DNA of 64,000 nucleotides from contig NZ_CP094824.1 of assembly GCF_025561425.1 (NCBI RefSeq), forward strand, positions 2,294,001 to 2,358,000. The letters run 5' to 3'. Origin of the DNA: Mammaliicoccus sciuri. GTDB taxonomy: Bacteria > Bacillota > Bacilli > Staphylococcales > Staphylococcaceae. Position 1 is the stretch's first letter; every line of letters begins with the position of its first letter. The notes beneath the pieces are model-generated. The model ran no database searches. It saw only the letters and a program-made list of their open reading frames with translations, and was not told where the DNA came from. This document shows, piece after piece, positions 1 through 8,969 of this stretch. A program made the translations under genes and the position numbers.

Positions 1-737
1 TAATTTTGATATAAAGCTAACTGTTCTTTAATATCTTTAACATGAATTTGACCTGGTGCTGCTTCTTTACCTACGAAACCATAAGTAAATTTAGATCCAA
101 ACATACCACCAGTTATTCTTGTCATCTTACCTAATTCACCCATAGATATACCAATTACATCAATATCTAACTTATGAAAAGCTCTATTCATAGCATTTAA
201 CATCGATAATAAATGGCGTTCGTTCTGTGGCATCACAGCTAGTTTACCAATATCTGCACCTAATTCTGCCATTTTCTCATATGTGACAAACATTTCTTCA
301 ACGTCTGGTGTTGATTTAAAGTCATGATGTGAAATAATAATTTTAACATCATTATGCTGAGCTTTCGTAATGCAATTCATAAGATTATCTTCATACGTAT
401 CGAGTTGAATATCGACGTATTCAGCTTTTTTGTTACATATAATATCTTGCATAATTTTGTAATATGTTTCATGATCAAAGTCGCCATGACCACCTTGTCC
501 TACTGAACGATAAGTGAACAGAATTGGCGCATCATGATATGCACTTTTAAATTTCTCTAATGTTTCATTAATATTTTCAATTGAAGTATTTTTTAAAGTA
601 TCTGCTCTAAATTCAACAATATCTATTGAATCCTTATGAGCATTGAGTTCTTGCACTGTTTTTTCAATATCATCTTGAGTTTCTAATGAAATCGTTGCAA
701 CGATATACGGAAACGCTTTCTTTTGTCCATCAGTCAT
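1..737 (-). CDS. aroD: 3-dehydroquinate dehydratase, type I (C-terminus cut by window edge)
   Basis: Type I DHQase dehydrates 3-dehydroquinate to 3-dehydroshikimate through a Schiff-base lysine, the third step of the shikimate pathway in the cytosol. The reading frame was translated directly from the sequence and stays open to base 1. It carries the conserved YRS segment, the catalytic-histidine stretch IISHHDFKSTP and the lysine segment IGKLAVMPQ. About 245 residues are visible, so only the last few codons are missing. Two in-frame ATGs lie near the start. The one at 737 is preferred because GGAGG sits 7 bases upstream of it, against 1 base for the ATG at 743. The next gene upstream is the broken usp gene. 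Confidence 0.9.
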   Translation of the reverse strand, partial: MTDGQKKAFPYIVATISLETQDDIEKTVQELNAHKDSIDIVEFRADTLKNTSIENINETLEKFKSAYHDAPILFTYRSVGQGGHGDFDHETYYKIMQDIICNKKAEYVDIQLDTYEDNLMNCITKAQHNDVKIIISHHDFKSTPDVEEMFVTYEKMAELGADIGKLAVMPQNERHLLSMLNAMNRAFHKLDIDVIGISMGELGKMTRITGGMFGSKFTYGFVGKEAAPGQIHVKDIKEQLALYQN

Positions 738-912
738 AGTCATTCCTCCAATATGCTTCTATTTTCATTTTACATGAGTCGAGGACTTTTTTCTATGAAA
801 CGATGCATGATGATTCAAGAAATCTATTACTTAAATCAATATGTGCTTACTACTTAACAATTAATACAGGAATTTTAGCTCTTTGTACTGAACCCAAAAA
901 TCTAAACCTTAA

Positions 913-1830
913 TTAGTATATTATTTCAAAGGTTTGTCTCCTGTAATTTTTGGGAGATAAGCCTTTTAATTTTGATTTGATTCTTTCGTTATTATAAAAA
1001 TCGATATATCGATGAATAGCTTGTTCAAGGTCCTGAAAATCTTTAAATTCTTGGCCATAATACATTTCTTGTTTAAGTAACCCAAAAAAGTTTTCCATAA
1101 CTGAATTATCTAGACAATTACCTTTTCTAGACATACTCTGAAATATTTTATGGTCTTTTAATAATCTAGTGTATTGTGAATGTTGATAATGCCAGCCTTG
1201 ATCTGAATGAATCGTTAAACGATGATCTAGGTTTGGACGACGCTTTATCATTTCTTTTAATGGATTGATGACTATATCTAATGTAGGACGACTTGAGATT
1301 TTAAAGCTGATAATCTCTGAACTATATAAGTCCATAAAAGGTGATAAATATAATTTCTGACCATTCATTAATTTGAACTCTGTAATATCTGTTACGACTT
1401 TTTGAAATGGGAGACTTGTTTTAAATCTACGATTTAATATATTTTGAGCTACTTTACCAACTTTACCTTTAAAGGAACGATACTTACGACCTCTATGTGT
1501 GAACTTTGTACAAGTTAGATTATGTTCTTTCATAATTCTTAGTACTTTTTTATGATTTACGATAAGACCTCTATTTCTTAGTGCTTGTGTAATACGACGA
1601 TAACCATAGGTATAGTTTGATTCTTCACATATTTCTTTTATTACTTGAATCAATGTTTCATCTTTATCAGCTTTACTAAATTTATTTATCCAATAATAGT
1701 ATACAGATTTAGCTATTTGAGCGACTTTAAATAAGATACTTAATCGTATATTATATGTTTCATTTAGTTCCTTAATGACCTTTACTATTTCTGATTTTTG
1801 CTTCCGTAAATGTCGGTCAAGGCTTGTAAC
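913..1830 (-). CDS. IS3-family transposase OrfB part (integrase core)
   Basis: This is the catalytic half of an IS3-family transposase, which cuts and joins the element ends using an rve DDE domain. The first acid lies in VVTDITEFK, the second in TIHSDQGWHY, and the glutamate in SVMENFFGLLKQEMYY. It ends with the family-typical YNNERIKSKLKGLSP motif. The frame is open upstream to the orfA shift site at 1830-1836. It is most likely made as an OrfAB fusion by -1 frameshifting rather than from the internal TTG at 1653. It differs from the second copy by a few residues (for example NYTYGYRRI against NHTYGYRRV). Confidence 0.9.
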   Translation of the reverse strand, partial: VTSLDRHLRKQKSEIVKVIKELNETYNIRLSILFKVAQIAKSVYYYWINKFSKADKDETLIQVIKEICEESNYTYGYRRITQALRNRGLIVNHKKVLRIMKEHNLTCTKFTHRGRKYRSFKGKVGKVAQNILNRRFKTSLPFQKVVTDITEFKLMNGQKLYLSPFMDLYSSEIISFKISSRPTLDIVINPLKEMIKRRPNLDHRLTIHSDQGWHYQHSQYTRLLKDHKIFQSMSRKGNCLDNSVMENFFGLLKQEMYYGQEFKDFQDLEQAIHRYIDFYNNERIKSKLKGLSPKNYRRQTFEIIY

Positions 1831-2336
1831 TTTTTTTGATAAGCTATACCTGCCTTTAACGTCTCATTTTCATTTCTAAGTCTTTCAAGTTCTTCACGTT
1901 CATTTTCATTTAAAGGTAAATTTTTATTATCTGATTTAGATCGTTTTTTAGTCATAGTGTGAGATTGTCCCTTTTGTTTATTATCTATATCAAGACGACA
2001 CTTTTCATCAAATTGATGTTGCCAATTGGCAATGATAATAGGATTAATAATTCTAAAGTGATTCGCAGTATCTTGATAAGACAACATATTTTCTTGTCTA
2101 AATTTTAAAACAGATAATTTAAATTCGCTAGTATAAACAGTATTTCTACTTTTTATTTCTAAACCTTCTTCTCCAAACTCTTTATATTGATTGACCCAAA
2201 TCCGAAGGACAGACCAACTTGAAATACCATATTTTAAAGCAATTGTTCTATAACTTTGATGTCCTTCTAAATATTCTTTTACAAGTTTTAGTTTGAATTT
2301 AAATTCATATTTTTTCCTCATTAGAATGCACCCCAA
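1785..2336 (-). CDS. IS3-family transposase OrfA
   Basis: A helix-turn-helix DNA-binding subunit of 183 residues that recognises the element ends. The N-terminal half has two HTH-like repeats (around YRTIALKYGISSWSVLRIW and YQDTANHFRI), followed by a basic linker and a leucine-zipper-like helix. The frame ends shortly after the run of seven As at 1831-1837. Read in frame as CAA AAA AAG, this gives the A-AAA-AAG slippery heptamer, and orfB lies in the -1 frame after it. This copy therefore keeps the arrangement known for productive IS3 frameshifting. Confidence 0.88.
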   Translation of the reverse strand: MGCILMRKKYEFKFKLKLVKEYLEGHQSYRTIALKYGISSWSVLRIWVNQYKEFGEEGLEIKSRNTVYTSEFKLSVLKFRQENMLSYQDTANHFRIINPIIIANWQHQFDEKCRLDIDNKQKGQSHTMTKKRSKSDNKNLPLNENEREELERLRNENETLKAGIAYQKKLQALTDIYGSKNQK

Positions 2337-2550
2337 TATTTTGATTTGTTTAGTTCAAATATTTGGGTTCACATCACTTTTAGCGACTTTATGGCTAACA
2401 CTTCCTAATACCATTTTATCTGTGTCTTCTGCTTTTCTATTACTCAACACAACGATATCAAAATCACCACTATTAGCTCTATGCACTAATTCCGTTTTAG
2501 GATTCCCTTTCGCAAATTCAATTTTATATTTAATGTTTTGCTCATGGAAA

Positions 2551-2834
2551 CATACTAAGATTAGTAGCGAAGTAATCTACGACGGTAGATGAGCTTCGCT
2601 ACTTTTTTATATTCTTTATCTTACCGTTGGTAGTTATTTTAAGAATATGAAATAGTAGAAGAGAGAAGTACTCCGAATAGATTTTAGGGTCAAAGAATCC
2701 GTAATAAAAACTGGAGAACTTCACTCTCCTTATGAATTCGATTTTAGTATGTTGGGTCCCTTGAGATCGTGTACAGGAAAATGAACTAAGTAAGGTTCAG
2801 TGAAGTTAAAACTTCTTAAATTAGAAGATTAGGA
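2551..2834 (+). ncRNA. candidate bridge RNA region in IS110 left end (copy A)
   Basis: The 284 non-coding bases before the transposase gene are rich in potential stem-loops. A 10-bp perfect stem, AGTAGCGAAG with CTTCGCTACT at about 2562-2602, holds an inner ATCTAC/GTAGAT stem and is followed by six Ts. A GGAGA/TCTCC stem and a CTTCT/AGAAG stem follow near the gene start. IS110-group elements are known to encode a guide (bridge) RNA in this position. Assigning this region as one is by position and structure only. The first hairpin plus T-run could instead act as a terminator that shields the transposase from outside transcription. Confidence 0.45.
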
Positions 2835-4046
2835 GTGGTTTTTATCGAATATTTTGGAATAGATGTTGGAAAAGGAAAGAGTTTTATTGCACATTATTCA
2901 AACAATGAATTTGTTAAAGAATTTGAAATTACCCATGATAATAATGGTTTTGATTCACTAAAGAAATATATAAAGAATTTCTCAGGAGTATATTTCTTGT
3001 TTGAAGCTACTGGTATATATTCAAAAGTATTGGAGAAATTTTGTACCGTTAATAAGATTTCGTTTTGTGTAATTAACCCTCTAGAGGCAAAATTACTAAC
3101 TAATTCTTTAAGAAACTGGAAAACAGATAAATCTGATGCACATAAACTTGCTGTTTTAGCTAAAAATATAAACAAAAAACCTTCTAGAAATTTATTGGAA
3201 GAAAAGTATGTAAAAATTAGAGAGCTGACAAGATACTATGAAGAAATTAACAATCAACAAAATTACTTAAAAAACCAATTGATTCAGTTACTAGATATGA
3301 CTTTTCCAGAATTACAAAACCTATTTAAGGACAGATATTCAAAATTGGCTTTACAAGTAGCTAGTAAGTTCCCACATCCGGACTTTGTTGATTCTAATGA
3401 TATAGAAGAACTAAAAAAGATAATTAATAGTTGTACAGAAAAAAATCTATCAGAGAAAAAGAAAGCACAATATGCAAATAAACTCGTAGAGTTCTCTATG
3501 GTCAGTTATCCTTCTGTTTCTAAAGATTCATTTTTAACAGATAAATTAGTTTATGTGATTGAAGATTTATTAAGCCTAATGAAACGGCATGCTTCTATAA
3601 AACAAAGATTATTAATGTTAGCTGAAGAATTTGAAGAATTTAAAATAATTAAATCTATTCCTGGCATTGGTGATTTAACTGCCATAATGATTATTGGCGA
3701 ATTAGGTGATATCAAATCCTTTGATTCTCATAAGCAATTGAATGCATATGTAGGTATTGATATAAAAAGATATCAGTCTGGTAAAACGCATTTTAAAGAT
3801 AAAATAAACAAACGTGGAAACAAACATGCTAGATCATTATTTTACTTAATCATTAAAAATTTTCTGTTGGGTCAAAGGTTATTTAAAAATCATATTATCG
3901 ACTATTATTACAAATTAAAAAAGCAGCCTAATGGCAAAGGCCACAAGACTGCATCAGTAGCTTGCATTAACAAACTACTTAAAACCATTCATTATCTCGT
4001 AATAAATAATAAAGAATATGATTATCACTTGTCTCCACACGGATAA
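2835..4046 (+). CDS. IS110-family DEDD transposase
   Basis: A recombinase of about 400 residues. The N-terminal DEDD/RuvC-like domain opens with YFGIDVGKGKSFIAHY and includes FLFEATGIYS and TDKSDAHKLAVLA. A coiled region follows, then the C-terminal transposase_20 domain with IKSIPGIGDLTAIMIIGELGD, NAYVGIDIKRYQSGK and KRGNKHARSLFY. The GTG taken as start abuts the AGGAG ribosome site at 2831-2835, which is too close. Initiation a few codons later at a non-standard codon is possible, and the arrangement is the same in both copies. The other copy differs by one residue, with leucine for the proline in SIPGIG. Confidence 0.9.
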   Translation: MVFIEYFGIDVGKGKSFIAHYSNNEFVKEFEITHDNNGFDSLKKYIKNFSGVYFLFEATGIYSKVLEKFCTVNKISFCVINPLEAKLLTNSLRNWKTDKSDAHKLAVLAKNINKKPSRNLLEEKYVKIRELTRYYEEINNQQNYLKNQLIQLLDMTFPELQNLFKDRYSKLALQVASKFPHPDFVDSNDIEELKKIINSCTEKNLSEKKKAQYANKLVEFSMVSYPSVSKDSFLTDKLVYVIEDLLSLMKRHASIKQRLLMLAEEFEEFKIIKSIPGIGDLTAIMIIGELGDIKSFDSHKQLNAYVGIDIKRYQSGKTHFKDKINKRGNKHARSLFYLIIKNFLLGQRLFKNHIIDYYYKLKKQPNGKGHKTASVACINKLLKTIHYLVINNKEYDYHLSPHG

Positions 4047-4639
4047 TCTATTCAAATAAATCATAACATATTGAAAAAATTATTAAATAATAAAGGCTTA
4101 TTTAGTGATGCCAATTTTAAATATTTTTTACTACGTAGTAGTTGACAAATCGTAGGAAATAATCTAAGACATGTTTCATAGCTTCTTGGCGTTTTTCTTG
4201 AATTTCATCTAAATGAACACCCATTCTAAATGAAGCTTGAAGGTCTTTATCAGCGACAACATTAAGTAATGTAACTTCAGATCCATCTCCTGCGAGGTGA
4301 TTAATTTGTTCTAAAACCTTTTGATTTTTCATTTCTGTATCAATGCCAAACAAAATATTTTTATACATATTTATCCCTCCTTTATTACTATATTACCCCC
4401 TTTTGCATAAAATTTACAAACATTCATATTCTACAAAATCATTAAATATTAAAGTAATATAAATTTTTTATAAATTTAATAATAAGTCTATATTTATTTC
4501 CCAGTTTACTATAAATTAAAAATAATTAATAAATAACACAATTGTTTATCATTAGTTGAAAACTTATACACAAGAATTTCGATTAAGTGTAAACAATAAT
4601 TTTTTATTAAAATAAAGTAATGAATAAGGGGGAAATATT

Positions 4640-5464
4640 ATGGCTAATTCTAATCAATCAGATCAGAATCCTTTTAATCAGAACACCTCAGAACAACAAA
4701 ATAATCCATTTAACGAAACAAATGGTAACAATCAGCAACAACAATCGGGAGACGGTAATGGCTCTAGTATGAAACCTTGGTTATTCGGCTGTGGTGGATG
4801 TTTAGTTATATTCATTATTTTAGCTGTTATTTTAGGTGCATGCGCTGCTGGTCCAATTAAAGACCAAATCGATGAGTTCACGAACAAAACAGAAGAAAAT
4901 TCAACTGAAGAAAACTCAACAGAAGAAGAAACAACTGAGGAGTCTACTGAGGAAGAAACGACTGAAGAGTCTACTACTGAAGAATCTACTACTGAAGAAT
5001 CTACTACTGAAGAATCTACTACTGAAGAAAAAACAGATGAAGACGATAACGATTCATCTACTATCGAAAGACAAACATCAGTTGGTAACGGGATTAGTGT
5101 AATCGGAACAAAGATTACAGTTGAAAGAGCTGAATTTGTTACTCCGCCATCTGACGGTACTAAACCATTAAAAGATAAAATATTAAAAGTTAACTACAAA
5201 CTTGAAAATATTAATAACTCTAGCTTAATCGTTGGAGATACTAACTTCGGTGTTACTGCTGATGGAAGCAGAGTTTCAAAATACTATGGTATGAATAACA
5301 AAAATGATGGATTCTCATTCAGTCTAAAACCTGGAGAATCTGATACTGGATATGTTTACTACGATGTTCCTGAAGTGGATCAATATGACGTACAATTACA
5401 ATTGCGTTCATCTGATAAACGTTACAAAATGAAATGGGAAATCGATAAAGACGATATAAAGTAA
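4640..5464 (+). CDS. DUF4352 membrane-anchored protein with acidic Thr/Ser-Glu repeat stalk
   Basis: A 274-residue protein of unknown function. A Gln/Asn-rich cytosolic N-terminus (residues 1-45) precedes one membrane segment (about 48-70, CGGCLVIFIILAVILGACAA). A repetitive stalk of TEEST-type units (about 82-135) follows, and then a C-terminal DUF4352 (telokin-like beta) domain (about 145-274) with VGNGISVIGTKITVERAEF and GYVYYDVPEVDQYDV. The stalk probably lifts the domain through the wall. Its DNA is a short tandem repeat and could vary in length. GGGGGA lies upstream of the ATG. Two other DUF4352 genes occur at 9956 and 35550. An inside-facing C-terminus cannot be excluded. Confidence 0.75.
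   Translation: MANSNQSDQNPFNQNTSEQQNNPFNETNGNNQQQQSGDGNGSSMKPWLFGCGGCLVIFIILAVILGACAAGPIKDQIDEFTNKTEENSTEENSTEEETTEESTEEETTEESTTEESTTEESTTEESTTEEKTDEDDNDSSTIERQTSVGNGISVIGTKITVERAEFVTPPSDGTKPLKDKILKVNYKLENINNSSLIVGDTNFGVTADGSRVSKYYGMNNKNDGFSFSLKPGESDTGYVYYDVPEVDQYDVQLQLRSSDKRYKMKWEIDKDDIK
4890..5035 (+). repeat. in-frame short tandem repeat coding for Thr/Ser-Glu-Glu stalk
   Basis: The sequence is built from units such as actgaagaatctact repeated with small changes. Near-perfect 15-base units occupy about 4970-5025. All are multiples of three, so copy-number changes would lengthen or shorten the stalk without breaking the frame. Confidence 0.7.
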
Positions 5465-5466
5465 AT

Positions 5467-5504
5467 AAAAAGCCATTAGACAGTCATCGTGTCTAATGGC
5501 TTTT
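5467..5504 (+). terminator. rho-independent terminator after the DUF4352 gene
   Basis: A stem aaagccattagac paired with gtctaatggcttt and a 9-base loop, 3 bases after the stop codon. It has T-runs on both sides, so it may also serve the csbD gene arriving from the other strand. Confidence 0.85.
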
Positions 5505-5533
5505 CTTATCTTATCTGAGAAGTTAAATATGTA

Positions 5534-5716
5534 TTATTTCTTAAATTTATCGATAACTTCGTTCGCTTTATCTTTAACATTTTCTACTGCTTCTTTAGCT
5601 TTACCTGAAGCTTTATCTTTTTTACCTTCAGTTTCTAAGTCTTTGTTATCTGTTGCATTACCAACTGTTTCTTTAATGTTACCTTTTGCTTGTTCGAATT
5701 TGCTTTCGTCTGCCAT
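5534..5716 (-). CDS. CsbD family general stress protein
   Basis: A 60-residue hydrophilic, helix-forming protein ([15 protein letters not shown], then [22 protein letters not shown]) typical of the CsbD family in length and composition. Members are sigma-B-controlled stress proteins of unknown biochemical role. A ribosome site (GAAGGGTG) precedes the ATG. A sigma-B-like promoter lies 53-78 bases upstream at 5770-5794, which fits general-stress control. Confidence 0.9.
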   Translation of the reverse strand: MADESKFEQAKGNIKETVGNATDNKDLETEGKKDKASGKAKEAVENVKDKANEVIDKFKK

Positions 5717-5769
5717 TTTATATCACCCTTCATTAAACTTTATTGAATGATTGACCATTCATGTATGTT

Positions 5770-5794
5770 TTACCCTGTGAAAGGATTTTTAAAC
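5770..5794 (-). promoter_or_regulatory. sigma-B-type promoter of csbD
   Basis: On the reverse strand GTTTAA, 13 bases, then GGGTAA. This is one base from the sigma-B consensus (GTTTAA, 12-15 bases, GGGTAT) and points into the CsbD gene, from the sequence between it and the transporter gene behind. Confidence 0.7.
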
Positions 5795-5802
5795 ATCTCA
5801 CT

Positions 5803-6765
5803 TCATGATTTTTTGAAAATTTTACCAAAAGAAATATGATCGATAAAACTATATATACACATTCCAATTATAATGAGTGCTACACCTATCATACTTAAAC
5901 CATTTGGTAACGGTAAACCTAGGAGAATCATTTCACCAATTATCGCAAATACAACTTCTAATGACTGTGTTGCTTCAACTGCTGCTAATTGTTCTTGGTT
6001 ATCCTTCACAATGTTTGTAGCATAGAAAAATAGAATTGTTGCGATGATGCCTGAAAATAGTGCGACGATAAATGCTTGTACAACTTGACTAGAAGAAGGT
6101 AATCCTTCTTTAAGTACCCCCACAATAAAAATGACTACCCAAATAGGCAATGTGACTAATGTCATACCAAACACACGTTCAATTGTTCCGAGCTCACCGT
6201 TCACAACTTGCATCATTTTTCTATTTCCTAAAGGATAACTAAAGGCTGCCATTAAAATCGGTAAGAAACCTAATAAAAATAAGTTCAGTTTAATTTGACT
6301 TGCTTGAGGAATTTGGATAATGATAATACCGATAAACATAATGCTTGAAATCAATAATGAACGCCATGGAATTTTATGTCTAACGATTGTTTCTTTACCA
6401 TTTATAACAACTGTTTCTACAAATAATGGCGCGAGTATCATGCCACTAATAATTGTTATTTGCCAAGTACCTGAAATTAACCACCCCAGACTATACTCTG
6501 CTGAAAAAGTTATCGGCACATAAAACAATACAAACCCAACTGCACTCCAAATGAACCAAGCCTTTTTCTCTTGTTGAATATGCTTTAAAACAAATTTTGT
6601 TCTTCCTTTAATGAGTACAAATAAATATAAAAATGGCAGCATAAAAATAAAACGTAAAGAGGAACTGAAATACCAACTTCCACCATCATTAGCCATCATA
6701 TGATTAACGACAAATGTAACTGCAAAAAATAAAGCTGCCAAGACACCTATTAAGATTGCTTTCAT
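5803..6765 (-). CDS. DMT-superfamily multidrug resistance efflux transporter (EmrE-type, PF13536-like)
   Basis: A 320-residue integral membrane protein with about ten hydrophobic helices. The first is AILIGVLAALFFAVTFVVNH and the last GLSMIGVALIIIGMCIYSF, and the whole is built as two EamA-like halves. The motif EQLAAVEATQSLEVVFA is typical of the second half in this family. The protein is expected to export small molecules across the cytoplasmic membrane; the substrate is unknown. It is preceded by GAGAGG and is the only gene in its transcription unit. Confidence 0.8.
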   Translation of the reverse strand: MKAILIGVLAALFFAVTFVVNHMMANDGGSWYFSSSLRFIFMLPFLYLFVLIKGRTKFVLKHIQQEKKAWFIWSAVGFVLFYVPITFSAEYSLGWLISGTWQITIISGMILAPLFVETVVINGKETIVRHKIPWRSLLISSIMFIGIIIIQIPQASQIKLNLFLLGFLPILMAAFSYPLGNRKMMQVVNGELGTIERVFGMTLVTLPIWVVIFIVGVLKEGLPSSSQVVQAFIVALFSGIIATILFFYATNIVKDNQEQLAAVEATQSLEVVFAIIGEMILLGLPLPNGLSMIGVALIIIGMCIYSFIDHISFGKIFKKS

Positions 6766-6847
6766 GTTGTGACCTCTCTTATTTTGATATTGTATATTAT
6801 TTCATATTTCCGACAATTTATATATGAAAATTTATAATTTATAGATG

Positions 6848-6871
6848 ATTTAAAAAATAATATACGGGTAA
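6848..6871 (+). promoter_or_regulatory. possible sigma-B-type promoter of ohr
   Basis: ATTTAA, 12 bases, GGGTAA, about 30 bases before the ohr start. It has one mismatch in each box relative to the sigma-B consensus. No clear OhrR operator was recognised. Confidence 0.45.
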
Positions 6872-6903
6872 ACAGATAATATACTTTAAAGGAGGTATTT
6901 TTT

Positions 6904-7320
6904 ATGGCAACTCACTATGAAACAAAAGCTACAAACACAGGTGGACGTAAAGGTCATGTTTACACTGACGATAAAGCAATCGATGTAGATGTATTACCAC
7001 CACAACAAGCAGATGGTAATGCCACTAATCCAGAACAACTTTTCGCAGCAGGTTATGCTTCATGCTTCAATGGTGCTTTTGATTTAATTTTAAAACAAAA
7101 CAAAGTACGTGATGCTGAACCTGAAGTTACGTTAACAGTTCGTTTAGTGGATGACGAAAATGCTGAAAGTCCTAAATTAGAAGTAGATATTGCCGCTAAA
7201 GTAAAAAACGTATCTCAAGAAGACGCAGAGAAATATTTAAAAGCAGCGCATGATTTCTGCCCATACTCTAAAGCAACACGTGGAAATATTGACGTGAATT
7301 TAGAAGTAGAAGCTGTTTAA
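6904..7320 (+). CDS. organic hydroperoxide resistance protein, Ohr/OsmC family
   Basis: A thiol peroxidase of 138 residues, the usual Ohr length, which reduces organic hydroperoxides with a reactive cysteine pair. The first cysteine is in [10 protein letters not shown] (about residue 54) and the second in [14 protein letters not shown] (about residue 119). The N-terminal beta hairpin [19 protein letters not shown] is conserved. A strong AAAGGAGGT ribosome site lies 8 bases from the ATG. A bidirectional terminator separates it from the convergent MFS gene. Confidence 0.92.
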   Translation: MATHYETKATNTGGRKGHVYTDDKAIDVDVLPPQQADGNATNPEQLFAAGYASCFNGAFDLILKQNKVRDAEPEVTLTVRLVDDENAESPKLEVDIAAKVKNVSQEDAEKYLKAAHDFCPYSKATRGNIDVNLEVEAV

Positions 7321-7340
7321 TTGAATATTAGTCACATAAA

Positions 7341-7375
7341 TAAAGACTGAGACAAAATTTTGTCTCAGTCTTTAT
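7341..7375. terminator. bidirectional terminator between ohr and the MFS gene
   Basis: A perfect stem taaagactgagacaaaa paired with ttttgtctcagtcttta, with A- and T-rich flanks on both sides, between two convergent genes. Confidence 0.9.
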
Positions 7376-7379
7376 TCTT

Positions 7380-8780
7380 TTATGATTTATTTAGTTCTTC
7401 GTGATTCCACCATAATGCATCTTTCGGATTTTCATATACTTCTTGTAAGTCTTCTTTATTATCAACATTAGGATATGATCCTCTTAATGACTTATTAGAT
7501 GTTGTCTTAAACATAAATAAGAAAATGACAAGACCAACGACATTAATCAATGTTAAATAATAAGATGGTGCAATTTTTTGACCAGTTGTTTCGACTAAAG
7601 TTGTTAAAATAAATGGTGTTAAACCACCAAATATCGCTGCACCAATATTGTAAACAAGTGATAATGTTCTTAGTCTAACTTTTGTATAGAAAATACTTGG
7701 TAATACAGATGGCATAACACCTTCAAATGTAGACATAAACAGTGCAATGATAAACAGTCCTAAAATAACAATTGGTATTGAAGGAATGCTCATTAACCAG
7801 AAGGCTAATACTGAGAATAAACTAAATCCTATTAATCCAAATAAAATGGTATTTTTATTCCCAACTTTATCACTGTACCAACCAAAGAAGAATACTGCTG
7901 GAATCATTGCTGCCATCGTTAACGTACTTAATATACTACTCATCGTACCACCTAAATCTAAAGTGCCATTTAAGAATGACGGCATATATGATAATACCAT
8001 GTAATTAGCAACGTTTAAGAAAGCTACACCAGCGAAACAGACGATGATATCTCTCCAATATTTTCTGAAGATATCTTTATAAGAGTATTCAAGCTCTTCT
8101 TGCTCTTCAAGTGTTGTTTCATAAGCTGGACTTTCATCTAAACTATTTCTCAAATACACACCTATAATACCAAGTGGTGCAGCTACAATGAAAGGAATTC
8201 TCCAGCCCCAAGCTGCCATTTGATTATCACTCAATAGTGCATACATAATCCCTACTAATGCAGCAGCTAAAATACTACCTGATAAAGTACCAATTTCAAG
8301 TCCACTACCGAGTCTACCTCTCGTCTTATCTGGTGAAATTTCTGCAATATATGTCATCGCACCGGCATACTCACCACCAGTAGAGAATGATTGAATCATT
8401 CTAATAATTAATAATAATATTGGTGCCCAAATACCGATTTGTTGTTGTGTCGGTAATAGTCCTAAAGCAAGCGTAGATAATGCCATCATAATAATTGTAG
8501 TTGAAAGGACAACTTTACGACCATGTTTATCTCCTAAATGACTAAAGAATATACCACCAATCGGTCTTACTATAAATGCAAAAGCAAATACCGCAAATGT
8601 TGACGCAAGTTGAATTTCTTTTGGCATATTACCAAAGAAATTCATACTGATAATGACGGCTAGTTGAGCGTATAGACCGAAGTCAAACCACTCAATCGCA
8701 TTACCAATACCTGTTGCAACGACCGTTTTTTTCGTTTTACTGGCGTCGACAACATTAACGTTCTTTCTTTTAAATTTCAT
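7380..8780 (-). CDS. MFS transporter, metabolite:H+ symporter family (ProP-like)
   Basis: A 12-helix transporter of about 466 residues. It has the signature GNAIEWFDFGLYAQL at the N-terminus, the RPIGGIFFSHLGDKHGRK loop between helices 2 and 3, and IQSFSTGGEYAGAMTYIAE in helix 4. These are hallmarks of the metabolite/H+ symporter group that includes ProP, KgtP and ShiA, so a compatible solute or dicarboxylate-type substrate is expected but not defined. The ATG at 8780 with GGGGAG upstream is preferred to a GTG at 8792. Confidence 0.85.
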   Translation of the reverse strand: MKFKRKNVNVVDASKTKKTVVATGIGNAIEWFDFGLYAQLAVIISMNFFGNMPKEIQLASTFAVFAFAFIVRPIGGIFFSHLGDKHGRKVVLSTTIIMMALSTLALGLLPTQQQIGIWAPILLLIIRMIQSFSTGGEYAGAMTYIAEISPDKTRGRLGSGLEIGTLSGSILAAALVGIMYALLSDNQMAAWGWRIPFIVAAPLGIIGVYLRNSLDESPAYETTLEEQEELEYSYKDIFRKYWRDIIVCFAGVAFLNVANYMVLSYMPSFLNGTLDLGGTMSSILSTLTMAAMIPAVFFFGWYSDKVGNKNTILFGLIGFSLFSVLAFWLMSIPSIPIVILGLFIIALFMSTFEGVMPSVLPSIFYTKVRLRTLSLVYNIGAAIFGGLTPFILTTLVETTGQKIAPSYYLTLINVVGLVIFLFMFKTTSNKSLRGSYPNVDNKEDLQEVYENPKDALWWNHEELNKS

Positions 8781-8922
8781 TATTATAAACACTCCCCATT
8801 TTGTCTATATAATCATATAACCTAATAAAATGCTTTTAATCAGAAAAATCACTATTTTATGAGTTAAACAGTGTTGAGGCCTATCATTATGCAATTTAAA
8901 ATTTTAATTTTTTCATAAAAAA

Positions 8923-8967
8923 ACTTCATTCAGCTCGTTATTTTAACGTAACGACTCTGAATGAAGT
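8923..8967 (-). terminator. terminator of the nucleoside hydrolase gene
   Basis: A stem acttcattcag paired with ctgaatgaagt and an inner stem around cgttattttaacgtaacg, followed on the reverse strand by seven Ts. It begins 3 bases after the stop codon. Confidence 0.85.
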
Positions 8968-8969
8968 GC

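Larger units (their letters stand above)
884..2376 (-). mobile_element. IS3-family (IS150-like) element, copy 1
   Basis: The 1493-bp element was delimited by comparison with its second copy at 23931-25422. Terminal repeats read TGTACTGAACCCAAA at one end and TGATGTGAACCCAAA at the other. It is flanked by a 3-base target duplication, ctt, at 881-883 and 2377-2379. It carries orfA and orfB in the -1 frame, with an intact A-AAA-AAG shift site in register. This makes it the more likely active copy of the two. It sits inside the 3' end of the usp gene. Confidence 0.92.
2551..4156 (+). mobile_element. IS110-family element, copy A
   Basis: A 1606-bp element bounded by comparison with the copy at 37323-38928. 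Both begin catactaag and end cgtagg, and both are flanked by aaa on each side, so the true edge is uncertain by up to three bases. There are no terminal inverted repeats, as usual for IS110. The layout is a 284-bp non-coding left end, one DEDD transposase gene and a 110-bp non-coding right end. This matches the IS110 group rather than the IS1111 group, whose long non-coding end is downstream. It is inserted in the usp gene, whose reading frame closes exactly when it is removed. Confidence 0.9.
850..4368 (-). pseudogene. universal stress protein gene split by two insertion sequences
   Basis: The gene can be rebuilt from three pieces: 4368-4157, 2550-2377 and 883-850. Removing the two IS elements and one copy of each 3-base overlap (aaa at the IS110 copy, ctt at the IS3 copy) leaves 414 bases, 137 codons plus a TAG stop, without a frameshift. 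The product starts MYKNILFGIDTEMKNQ and ends KVAKRAKIPVLIVK, the beginning and end of a UspA-fold protein. It also contains the segment DFDIVVLSNRK. A good ribosome site (GGAGG) precedes the ATG. Intact Usp proteins are small cytosolic, often nucleotide-binding stress proteins. As it stands the gene can make only about the first 70 residues, so it is non-functional here. Confidence 0.85.

Noticed and set aside
2293-2592. Forward frame overlapping the IS3/IS110 junctions
   Set aside because: It is the complement of the broken usp gene plus IS ends.
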